Positions 53,028-62,200 of a DNA stretch of 64,000 nucleotides are shown piece by piece; the stretch's first letter is position 1; every line of letters begins with the position of its first letter. The stretch spans positions 62,001 to 126,000 of the forward strand of contig JAHBXQ010000009.1 in NCBI GenBank assembly GCA_019636345.1. Reading direction: 5' to 3'. The notes beneath the pieces are model-generated. The model made no database searches, was not told the DNA's origin, and saw only the letters and a program-made list of their open reading frames with translations. A program made the translations under genes and the position numbers. Origin of the DNA: Pirellulales bacterium (lineage in GTDB: Bacteria > Planctomycetota > Planctomycetia > Pirellulales > Lacipirellulaceae).

Positions 53028-56000
53028 ATGAAATCGAGGATCACTCTGGCCTCGTTCCTGGCCGTCGCCGCGGCGATCGCCTGCTTGGGACTTTCGCAGG
53101 CCCGCGCCGCGTTCGACGTGTTTTGGCTTCCGGCGGGCTCCGGCAACTGGAACACCGGCGCCAATTGGGCGGATCTCGAGGGTGGGGCCCCGCGCGGCGA
53201 CATCCCCAGCGCGTTCTTCGAGGAAATTGCCGTCATCAACAACGGCGGCACGGCGACGCTCTCGGCCGCGGCCGGTGACACGACCGGCGGCATCGTTCTG
53301 GGGCGAACGGCGACCGATTCCGGGACGCTGACAATTAGTTCCGGGGGATCGCTGGTCAGCGAAGCGAGCGCCAGTTCGAACGGCAGCGTTCTCGTCGGGC
53401 AATCCGGTCTAGGAACGCTCAATGTCAGCGGGACCGGTTCGCTGACGGCGCCGAGTCTTGGCGTCGGCGGGCTCGCGGGGAGCCAAGCCAACTTCAGCGG
53501 CAGCGCCAACGTGACGGTCACGGGAACGACGACGATCGGTCGGGGATTGAAACTCACCGGCCCGAACGTGACGTTCAGTTCGGCGACGGGCGTCACGTTC
53601 CAAAGCACGAGCGTGTTGACGGCTGAAATCACAAGCCCCGGCGGGCATTCGGCCGTCAAGACGGCCGGGACGCTGTCTCTCGGCGGCACGCTCAACGTTC
53701 AATTCAACGGGGTGACGCCGACGCTTGGCAGTGCATGGGATCTCGCCGACGCGACGGCGATCGCCGGCAACTTTTCGAACGCGTCGGTCGGCGGCTCGGT
53801 CGCGGTCGCCGGCGCACCTGCCGCGGCGCTCGGTTCGGCGTACCGCCTGCGGACCGTCGACGGCGGCATGAACGGCAAGCTGCTGCAGGTCGCGCTGGAA
53901 GGGATGCTCGTGCTCCGCGTCAACCGCGACACCGGGGAAATGACGATCCGCAACCCTTTGGGAACGTCCGTTCCGGCGCTGGCCGGGTATGAAATCGCCT
54001 CGCCGCACGGTTCGCTGCTGACCAGCTACAAGGGGATCTCCGGGGCGCCGGCCGGCGATTCCGGCTGGACGAAGGCCGTCATGAACTCTTCAACCGGTCT
54101 TGCGGAGTTCAAGCCCTCGGGCAGCCTCAACGTCTCCTCAAGCGGAACGAACCTGTCGCTGGGAGCGGGGTTCAGCAAGACCGCCGTAGCCGGCCAACCG
54201 TTGGGGGTCACCGGCGAGGACCTGACTTTCTCCTATCACACGCTCGGCGGCGAGGCCGTCACAGGGCAGATCGAGTACGTCGGCACGCCGTTCCTCAACA
54301 ACATCGCCTTGATCGTCAACACGACGACCGGACAGGCCACGCTGAAGAACGACACGCTGCAGTCGATCGCGATCGACGGCTATTCGATCGTGTCTTCCAC
54401 CGGCGCGTTGAGCGGAGCGTCGTGGACCGGCCTGGGGGCGAGCTTCGCGAACTGGGAAAAATCGCCGGCCGATCCGGGCGCCTTGTCCGAGACCAATCGG
54501 GTGGCGCCGACCGCCTTGGCGGCCGGCCAATCGGCGAGCTTGGGAGTGATCGGCAATTTCTCGACGCAGGCCGCTCAGGAAGGCTTGGCGATGAAGTTCA
54601 TCATCGGCGATGAATTCGATTTCCGATTCGCCTCCGTCTCCTTCACCTCGGGAGCGGGAATCGCGGGCGACTTTAACGGCAGCGGCAAAGTCGATGGCGC
54701 CGATTTCCTGGCGTGGCAGCGCAACACCAGCGTCGGCAGCCTCGCCGATTGGAAGGCGAATTACGGGGCCGGGTCGGCCGTCGCCGCGGTCGCCGGCGCC
54801 GCCTCTGCCGTGCCCGAGCCGAAGTCAATTCTGCTGGCGACTCTCGCGGCGGCGACCTGCGCCGGTCGGCGACGTCGTCGTCATCCCCGATCGATCACTT
54901 TACAGGAGAGCAGCGCAATGATTCGCACGACGGCAATTGCGTTGGTCGCCGCGGCGTCGTTGGCGGCGATTCGCGTCGATGCGGCGGTCACCCTGTCGTT
55001 CGATCCGTCGCAACCGACGCTCGGCACGTACGACCAGTCGCAGTTGCTGGACGACGCCGAGATCCCCGGCGGGACGACGCCGGGAGGCGGCACGTACAAC
55101 TCGCAGGCGTTCACGGACAACGTCGGGCCGTTGGGGCAGACGTTCACAACGCCGGGAGACAAGCATCTGTACGCCCTCACGGGCGTCTCAGTGAAGGGCG
55201 TAGGCGACGCGGGAGGCGGCGCCCTGGACGCGGACGCCACCTGGGCCTTGCGGATCAGCAAGGTGAACGGCACGACGCTCGCCCCCCTGAAGACGTTCAC
55301 CGGCGTTGCGGTCCCGCAAGGCGCGGCGGGAACAGAGTGGTTCACCTTCTCGATCTCGGGTTTCGACGTGCCGGCGCTCGCGGCGAACACTCAGTACGCA
55401 TTCGAAATCTACTCGACTGCCGGGTGGTTCGGGGTCGACGCGACACAGGGAGACGCGGCCTACGCGGGAGGAACGGCGTTCAACAGCCTCGGGCCAGGGC
55501 GCTCGTTCACCGACAACACGCTGGGGAATCTCGCGAACCACGGATACGACCGAACGTTCATCGCGCAACTGGCGGCACCTCCGGGCGGTCCTGGCGACGC
55601 CGACAACAACGGATCGGTCGGCGTGAGCGACTACAACCTGATTAAGGCCAATCTCGAAAAATCGGTTTCGATGTTCACTAACGGCGATTTGGACGGCAAC
55701 AGCTTCGTCGATCTCAACGATTTCCGACGATGGCGACTTGCCGCGTCGCCTGCGGTGCTGGCGGCGGCGGGAATTCCGGAGCCGTCGGCAGTCCTGCTCG
55801 CAGGGACGACGTTTCTTGGCTTCGTCGCCCTGAGGCGGCGAGTCCGCCGCTTACCGACGGCGCTGGTCGCATTGACTATGCTCGCCATCGCCGCGTCCTC
55901 TGCAACGGCGACCGTCACGATGACCATGGGCACGACCGCGCCGACGCCGGGTCTCTACGACCAGTTCGACTTCATCGACGACGCGTCAATCCCGGGCGGG

Positions 56001-56819
56001 ACCACCCCCGGGGGAGGCACGTACAATTCGCAGGCGTTCTCGGACAACAACGGCCCCCCGGGGCAGATCTTCACGACCCCTGCGTCGGCGTCGCCGTCGT
56101 TGCCCTCGTTCACGCTCGACGCCGTGTGGCTCAAGGGCGCCAACACGGGAGGGAACGTCGGCGGCATCACGGCCGCGACGACATGGGCGATTCGCATCAG
56201 CGAGGTCAACGGAACGGATCTCACCCCCGTGAAAACCGTCACGGGGATTCCGAGCCTCGTCGGCATGCTCGGCACGGAATGGTTCACTTGGACTTTCGCG
56301 GGCTCCGATCTGCAACTTTTGCAACCGAACAAGCAGTACGCGTTCGATCTCTACTCGTCGACCGGCTGGCTTGGATTCGACGCGGACACGTCCGATTCGT
56401 ACGCCGGCGGAACCGCGTTCAACAGCGGCGACGGGGCGGCGCGATCGTTCGCCGGGCTGACGACCGGCGACCTCGCGAGCCACGGCTATGACCGTACGTT
56501 TCTCGTCGCGTTGACCCCCGCGTTGTCGATCGTCGCGGGCGACGTCGACGGCGACGGCGACGTCGATCTCGACGACTTCAACCTCATCAAGACGAACTAC
56601 TTCCTCGCCAGCGGGGCGACGCGGTCCCTGGGCGATCTGAACGGCGACGGAAAGATCAACCTCGCCGATTACGCGATTTGGCGCAACAACGCCCCGCCAG
56701 CCGTGTTGGCGCAGGTCGGGATCCCCGAGCCCGCGAGCTTGGCGCTGGCGGTCGCCTGCGCCGGCGGGCTGCTCGCCTCTCGCCGGCGTTTGCGGCTTCG
56801 CGGAGTACGGCCAGCATAA
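53028..56819 (+). CDS. three-module PEP-CTERM protein (tandem sorting signals)
   Basis: One uninterrupted frame of 1263 residues encodes three exported modules in series. Module 1 (1-630) has a signal peptide (ITLASFLAVAAAIACLGLS), a GNWNTGANWAD beta-helix-like body, a dockerin EF-hand (GDFNGSGKVDGADFLAWQR, about 547) and the sorting signal at VPEPKS (595). Module 2 (631-935) restarts with its own signal sequence (MIRTTAIALVAAASLAAIRV), a beta-sandwich, two EF-hands and IPEPSA (916). Module 3 (about 936-1263) has a hydrophobic leader (LPTALVALTMLAIAASSATA), a paralogous sandwich, EF-hands and IPEPAS (1232). Modules 2 and 3 are paralogues. An SD and ATG at 54918 suggest that module 2 was once, or still is, started independently. 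Confidence 0.8.
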   Translation: MKSRITLASFLAVAAAIACLGLSQARAAFDVFWLPAGSGNWNTGANWADLEGGAPRGDIPSAFFEEIAVINNGGTATLSAAAGDTTGGIVLGRTATDSGTLTISSGGSLVSEASASSNGSVLVGQSGLGTLNVSGTGSLTAPSLGVGGLAGSQANFSGSANVTVTGTTTIGRGLKLTGPNVTFSSATGVTFQSTSVLTAEITSPGGHSAVKTAGTLSLGGTLNVQFNGVTPTLGSAWDLADATAIAGNFSNASVGGSVAVAGAPAAALGSAYRLRTVDGGMNGKLLQVALEGMLVLRVNRDTGEMTIRNPLGTSVPALAGYEIASPHGSLLTSYKGISGAPAGDSGWTKAVMNSSTGLAEFKPSGSLNVSSSGTNLSLGAGFSKTAVAGQPLGVTGEDLTFSYHTLGGEAVTGQIEYVGTPFLNNIALIVNTTTGQATLKNDTLQSIAIDGYSIVSSTGALSGASWTGLGASFANWEKSPADPGALSETNRVAPTALAAGQSASLGVIGNFSTQAAQEGLAMKFIIGDEFDFRFASVSFTSGAGIAGDFNGSGKVDGADFLAWQRNTSVGSLADWKANYGAGSAVAAVAGAASAVPEPKSILLATLAAATCAGRRRRRHPRSITLQESSAMIRTTAIALVAAASLAAIRVDAAVTLSFDPSQPTLGTYDQSQLLDDAEIPGGTTPGGGTYNSQAFTDNVGPLGQTFTTPGDKHLYALTGVSVKGVGDAGGGALDADATWALRISKVNGTTLAPLKTFTGVAVPQGAAGTEWFTFSISGFDVPALAANTQYAFEIYSTAGWFGVDATQGDAAYAGGTAFNSLGPGRSFTDNTLGNLANHGYDRTFIAQLAAPPGGPGDADNNGSVGVSDYNLIKANLEKSVSMFTNGDLDGNSFVDLNDFRRWRLAASPAVLAAAGIPEPSAVLLAGTTFLGFVALRRRVRRLPTALVALTMLAIAASSATATVTMTMGTTAPTPGLYDQFDFIDDASIPGGTTPGGGTYNSQAFSDNNGPPGQIFTTPASASPSLPSFTLDAVWLKGANTGGNVGGITAATTWAIRISEVNGTDLTPVKTVTGIPSLVGMLGTEWFTWTFAGSDLQLLQPNKQYAFDLYSSTGWLGFDADTSDSYAGGTAFNSGDGAARSFAGLTTGDLASHGYDRTFLVALTPALSIVAGDVDGDGDVDLDDFNLIKTNYFLASGATRSLGDLNGDGKINLADYAIWRNNAPPAVLAQVGIPEPASLALAVACAGGLLASRRRLRLRGVRPA
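54902..54920 (+). promoter_or_regulatory. internal ribosome-binding site and in-frame ATG
   Basis: AGGAG at 54904-54908 and an ATG at 54918 sit exactly where module 2 of the triple protein begins, nine bases apart. The sequence looks like a normal gene start, but no stop codon separates it from module 1. It could allow separate translation of modules 2 and 3. Confidence 0.65.
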
Positions 56820-56868
56820 TCCCGTCCACGGAAGCGTCAGGCAAGTTCACCATTCAAGGAGAGGTCGA

Positions 56869-57921
56869 ATGCAACGGCGAGCGTCGGGATTTACGTTGGT
56901 CGAGCTATTGGTCGTGATCGCCATCATCGGCGTGCTCGTGGCGTTGCTGTTGCCTGCAATCCAAGCGGCGCGGGAAGCGGCTCGCCGGACCCAATGCCAG
57001 AACAACCTCAAGCAGATGGCGCTGGGGTGCCTGAACCATCATGACACGCATAAGCACTTTCCCACCGGAGGGTGGGGATGGTTTTGGGCGGGCGATCCGG
57101 ACCGCGGCTTCGGCAAGGATCAGCCGGGGGGATGGGTCTACAACATGCTTCCCTACCTCGAACAAGGCGCCTTGCACGCGCAGGGGAAGGACGGACAACC
57201 CGACGTGCTGACGCGCGATCAACGCGAGGGGAGCCGTCGCACGTTGGAATCGCCCCTAGATGCGATCACGTGTCCCTCGCGACGCCCGGGGGGACAGACC
57301 TTTCCTTACAAAAACTCCGTGGGCATCTACAACGCGCTGAAGCCGGAGAACTGCGGTCGCAGCGATTACGCAATCAACGCGGGATCGGTTTGGGTCGAGA
57401 CGCAAAACGACAACCAATTTCCCCAGACGTATGCAGCCGTCGCCGGTTTTGACAATCGATGGATGGAAGCGGCTCTCCAGGCCTCCGGGCGCGACGCAGG
57501 CGCGGAACTCAACGGCATTTCGTACCAGCGCAGCCAGATCGGGATAAGACAAGTCTCGGACGGAACGTCCAACACCTATCTGGTCGGCGAGAAGGCGCTC
57601 ACGCTGACCAACTACGACACGGGCGACGATCCCGGCGACAACGAAACTTGGTGCACCGGATTTAACAACGACAACTACCGCAAGACCGCTGCCGGCTCAA
57701 ATTATCTGGCGCCCTTGGCCCTGACTCCGATTCAGGATGCGCCGGAATACCCGGCCGCCGCGAACGGCGAGGGGAGTCGCGGGTTCGGCTCTTCGCACTC
57801 AGGGGGAGTCAACATGGCGTACTGCGACGGCAGCATTCACCTGATCAGTTTCGACGTCGACTGGATCGTCCATAAGAACTTCGGCGATCGAGCCGACGGC
57901 AACGTCGTCAGCTCGCGCTAA
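56869..57921 (+). CDS. DUF1559 domain protein with pilin-like N-terminus
   Basis: The product is 350 residues. The SD GGAGAGG lies just before the ATG. The pilin-like signal starts at residue 7 (SGFTLVELLVVIAIIGVLVA), followed by AIQAAREAARRTQCQNNLKQ. The body has HFPTGGWGWFWAGDPDRGFG, ITCPSRRPGGQT, ISYQRSQIGIRQVSDGTSNT and NETWCTGFNNDNYR. The C-terminus has FGSSHSGGVNMAYCDGSIHL. It is a close paralogue of 48944-50044 across the divergent cluster. It lies 49 bases after the triple PEP-CTERM gene, hence probably in one operon with it. Confidence 0.93.
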   Translation: MQRRASGFTLVELLVVIAIIGVLVALLLPAIQAAREAARRTQCQNNLKQMALGCLNHHDTHKHFPTGGWGWFWAGDPDRGFGKDQPGGWVYNMLPYLEQGALHAQGKDGQPDVLTRDQREGSRRTLESPLDAITCPSRRPGGQTFPYKNSVGIYNALKPENCGRSDYAINAGSVWVETQNDNQFPQTYAAVAGFDNRWMEAALQASGRDAGAELNGISYQRSQIGIRQVSDGTSNTYLVGEKALTLTNYDTGDDPGDNETWCTGFNNDNYRKTAAGSNYLAPLALTPIQDAPEYPAAANGEGSRGFGSSHSGGVNMAYCDGSIHLISFDVDWIVHKNFGDRADGNVVSSR

Positions 57922-58140
57922 GCACGGGCGCCGCTTGGCGACAATCCGATGCGGCGGCGCGCCGCTTCGCCGGGGCAGCCGGCGGCGCGTCGGCCGCTCG
58001 GAATACGGGCGGTCGATCGCGTGCGGCTCGACATGCGCATCGCTTTTCAAACGGGGCGTCGGCATCCCGTCGTACGACTCGGGATTGGTTGTCTGTAGGT
58101 CGTGTTTCTCGTTCTTGCACATTTGGGGAGGTTCTGTCTC

Positions 58141-58872
58141 ATGAGGTTGCATCAATTCGGAGTCCTTGCGGTTATGCTGGCGGCGCTGGCGTGTCCTCGC
58201 CTGGCGACCGCCGCAGTCACGATGTCGTCCGACGCCGCCGATCCGGCCCTCGGACCGGACGATCAGTACAGCTTGGTCGACGATCAGCAAATCCCCAACG
58301 GAAATACCCCTGGCGGCGGTACGTACAACTCGCAATCGTACTCGGACAACGCCGGTCCTCCTGGACAGACCTTCACGACGCCCGCCGGCGCCCCGTCGTA
58401 CCTGCTCACGTCCGTTTCGATGAAAGGCACCGGCGACACGGGCGGCGGCGCCGTCGAAGGCCAGTGGGGCGTCCGGATCAGCGCCGTAAGCGGCACGAGC
58501 TTGACGCCGCTCAATACAGTGACCGGAATCGTCGGCGCCGCGAGCGCGACGGCCGACGACTGGCTCACCTGGGCCTTTAGCGACGCCGACGTCCTGTCGC
58601 TGAGCCCCGGCACGCAGTATGCGTTTGAGGTCTTCTCCAGCAGCGGGTGGTTCGGCTTCGGCGGAGCGCCGGACTCGGCCTACGGGGGCGGGACCGCGTT
58701 CAACAGCGCCGGCCCTTCGCGAAGCTTCGGCGACGATACGCTGGGCAACCTCGCGAACCATGGTTACGATCGAACTTTCCATGTCGCCCTCACTGCCGTC
58801 CCCGAACCGGCGGCGATCGGCTTGGCCCTCGGCAGCGCAGTCGGCCTGCTGGCATGGAGGCGGAAACGCTAG
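58141..58872 (+). CDS. PEP-CTERM protein, stand-alone paralogue of modules 2 and 3
   Basis: The product is 243 residues. GGGAGG precedes the ATG by eight bases. After the signal peptide (LAVMLAALACPRLATA) comes the same beta-sandwich as in modules 2 and 3 of the 53028 gene: PGGGTYNSQSYSDNAGPPGQ, WGVRISAVSGTSLTPL, GGGTAFNSAGPSRSF and NLANHGYDRTF. It lacks the EF-hand pair and goes directly to VPEPAAIGLALGSAVGLLAW with a RRKR end. I know no function for this sandwich; a carbohydrate- or protein-binding surface role is plausible. Confidence 0.9.
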   Translation: MRLHQFGVLAVMLAALACPRLATAAVTMSSDAADPALGPDDQYSLVDDQQIPNGNTPGGGTYNSQSYSDNAGPPGQTFTTPAGAPSYLLTSVSMKGTGDTGGGAVEGQWGVRISAVSGTSLTPLNTVTGIVGAASATADDWLTWAFSDADVLSLSPGTQYAFEVFSSSGWFGFGGAPDSAYGGGTAFNSAGPSRSFGDDTLGNLANHGYDRTFHVALTAVPEPAAIGLALGSAVGLLAWRRKR

Positions 58873-58891
58873 CCCCCTCGGACTTAGCTGC

Positions 58892-58938
58892 ACACTGGCG
58901 CGGCGGTCGCGAGCCGTCGCGCCAGTGTCTCTCTCTAT
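58892..58938 (+). terminator. putative terminator after the PEP-CTERM gene
   Basis: ACACTGGCGCG at 58892-58902 pairs perfectly with CGCGCCAGTGT at 58918-58928, with further G-C/G-U pairing toward the loop. The tail is CT-rich (CTCTCTCTAT) rather than a pure T run, so the stem is certain but the termination efficiency is not. The remaining bases to 59206 show no gene. Confidence 0.6.
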
Positions 58939-59206
58939 CAGTCAAAGCGTCCCCCCGTCCGCGGTAACATTGACGGCTCGAGCGATCTGGGCGTCGCAGT
59001 CTTCGTGAAACGCGCCTTGTGCGGCGTCGTCCGTACGGGGGACGCGTCGGCCGGAGGAGTTCGGCCCGCGCGAAGGTCCTTGCGGTTCAATCGGGCGAAA
59101 CCCCGCAGGCGCTCGGCTGCTGAAAATTCCGTAACGGCATGTTAGACTGGGACAGTCGAATCCGATCGACGATCGTGACTTGTCGGAACAGTGGGGCAGC
59201 TAGTCG

Positions 59207-62200
59207 ATGCAAAGTCATTCTCTCTCTACGCCACGGCATTCCCGCCCCAGGCGGCTGCGGGGCTTCGAGTCGTTGGAAACGAGAAGCCTGCTGGCCGTCG
59301 TGATCAACGAGATTCACTACGATCCGGATCTGGGGACGGAGCAGGTCGAGTTCCTCGAGTTCTACAACTCGGGCGCGACGGCCGTCGATCTCTCGGGCTG
59401 GCGAATCGCCGCTGCGGTCGACTACACGTTCCCTGCGGGATCGTCGATCGCACCCGACGAGTATCTGGCGGTGACTCAGAACGCCGCCCATTTCCAGGCC
59501 AAGTTCGGGTTCGCGCCGTTTGGCCAGTGGGAGACGGGACGCAAGCTCTCCAACGAAGGCGAAACAATCGAACTGCGCAATGCCGTGAACGCGGTCGTCG
59601 ACACCGTGACGTACAAGCTGGGGTTTCCCTGGCCGACCTCCGGCGACTACGGCAGTTCGATCGAGTTGATCAATCCGGCGCTCGACAACGATCTGGCCGG
59701 CAGTTGGCGGTCGTCGGGTCTTGCGTCGACGCCGAACGCGGGGGCGACGCTCGTCGTTCCGGGAACCAATTGGCGGTATCGCAAAGGGATCACGGCCAAT
59801 CCGCCGACCGTGGCGAACGATCCGGCGAACAACTGGCGATTGACTGGCTTCGTCGAGGCGAACGACTCCACGGCGTGGCAAACCGGCGCGGCGTCGATCG
59901 GCTACGGCGATGGCGACGACGCCACGATTCTGTCGGACATGCGGAACAACTACTGGTCGTTCTACGCCCGGAAGACGTTCACGATCAGCGGCCCCGTCCC
60001 CGATAGGCTGACCCTGCGGATGTACGTCGACGACGGGGCGATCGTCTGGATCAACGGCGTGGAAGTGCAACGGTTTCACGTCTCGCCGGGGGACAAGAAC
60101 TACAACAGCGCATCGGGTTTCGGCAATGAAGCGGCGTGGGAGGAAGTCACTCTCACGGGCGCAAGCCAATATCTCGTGTCGGGGACGAACACGATCGCCG
60201 TGCACGTGCTGAACGAGACGCTGGGGAGCAGCGACGCATCGTTCAATCTGGCCCTGAGCGTACCCGACGACACGGTCGGCCAGCCGACCCCCGGCGCCAG
60301 GAATTCCGTGTACGCCGAGAACGCGGCGCCCCAGATGCGCCAATTGAACCAGTCCGTGTTGCAGCCGACGAGCGGGCAGGACGTGATCGTCACGATCAAG
60401 GCGACCGACCCCGACGGCGTGCAGAGCGTGACGCTCGAGTACCAACTGGTCGACCCCGGGTCTTACATTCGACTGACGGACGCGGCGTATCAGACGGAAT
60501 GGACGACGCTGGTGATGCGCGACGACGGTCTCGAAGGGGACGCCGTGGCGGGCGACAGCGTCTACACCGTCGTCATGCCGGGGATGCTTCAGGTTCATCG
60601 CCGGTTGGTTCGCTATCGGATCACGGCGACCGACGTGCTGGGGGCCTCCGTCCGCGGACCGTACGCCGACGACGCCCAGCCGAACTTCGCCTACTTCGTT
60701 TACGACGGGGTTCCCGACTACACGGCGTCGCTCCGCCCCGGCGTCCTGCCGAACGAGACCTACAGCGGCGATTCGCTCTCTGCGATTGCGACGTACCACT
60801 TGATCGCCAACGCGACGGACGTCCAGAACAGCCAATACAACGGCTCCTACAACGAAGTCGAGTTCCCCGGCACGCTCGTTTACGACGGCGTCGTCTACGA
60901 TCACATCGCGTTTCGCAATCGCGGGGTCGCCTCGACGTACGCGGTCGGCAAGAACAAGTGGAAGCTGGAGTTCAACCGCGGCCATTACTTGCAGGCCTAC
61001 GACAACTACGGCGTTCCGTATAAGGAATTGTGGGACGAGATCAACGTCCTGCCGGGCACGAACCCCTGGTGGCGGAACGACGTCTCGACCGAAGGAACGG
61101 TGCTGTTCGAGCCCGTGGCGTTCAAGTTGTACGAGCTGGCCGGCGCCCCCTCGCCGAAGACGACCTATTTCAATTTCTTCGTGATCGACGCCGCGTCCGA
61201 GGCGGGGGCGAATCAGTACTCGGGCGACTTCTGGGGGCTGTACATCGGCATCGAGCAGCCGGACGGCAGTTTCCTGAACGAACGCGGGCTTCCCGACGGC
61301 AACATCTTCAACATGCACGGGTCGGTGTTCGGCTCAACGACTCAGCGGCATCAGGGGTCGGAGCTTCCGACCAATCGGTCCGATCTCGCCGCATTTCTGG
61401 CGGGGATCAACAGCACCTCGTCGCTGGCGTGGTGGGAGGAGAATCTCAACTGGGACTCCTACTTCGCCTGGAACCTGATCAACCATGTCGTCAACAACTC
61501 CGACATCCGTCCTAACGAGAACGTCAACTACTATCACAATCAGGTCGACGGCAAGTGGTACGTCATCCCTTGGGATCTCGACCTGACGTTCGAGGACGCG
61601 CCGCACCATAGCCAGCCGGTGACGACCCGCGAGAACATTCGCGTGCTGCTTAACACTTATCCGGCCGCTCGCCTTGCGTATGAGAATCGGCTTCGCGAGA
61701 TCACCGACTTGCTCCTCGCCAATGGCGACGCCGCGAAGGTCGTGGAGGAAATTGCCGGCGTGTTGACGCTCCACTCGGGAGATCTGACGATCGTCAACGC
61801 CAACCAGGCGCAGTGGGACTACCACCCGCAGAAAATCAAGAAGGGAATCTGGTACAAGAACTTCAATCCGGCGCTGTTGACCAACGAGTCGTTCGCCGGG
61901 CTCGTGTCGTACATGCAGGATTTCGTCAGCCCCGGCGGGTACGGTTACAATCTGATGTCCTCCCAGGGGAGCGACGCCAATATCCCCGCGACGCCGACGA
62001 TTTCGTACGTCGGCGCCGGGACGCACCCGGCCGACGGGCTCGTGTTTCAATCGTCCGCGTTCAGCGATCCGCAAGGCTCAGGCACGTTCGCGGCCATGCA
62101 GTGGCGGGTGGCCAAGGTCGACAACGCGGACACGGCGGGACATGTCGTCGGCACTCCCTACGCCTACGAGATCGAAGGGACTTGGGAATCAGGCACGCTC

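Noticed and set aside
59087-61318. A 743-codon minus-strand open frame opposite the CotH protein
   Set aside because: Antisense shadow; the plus strand has clear domains throughout.
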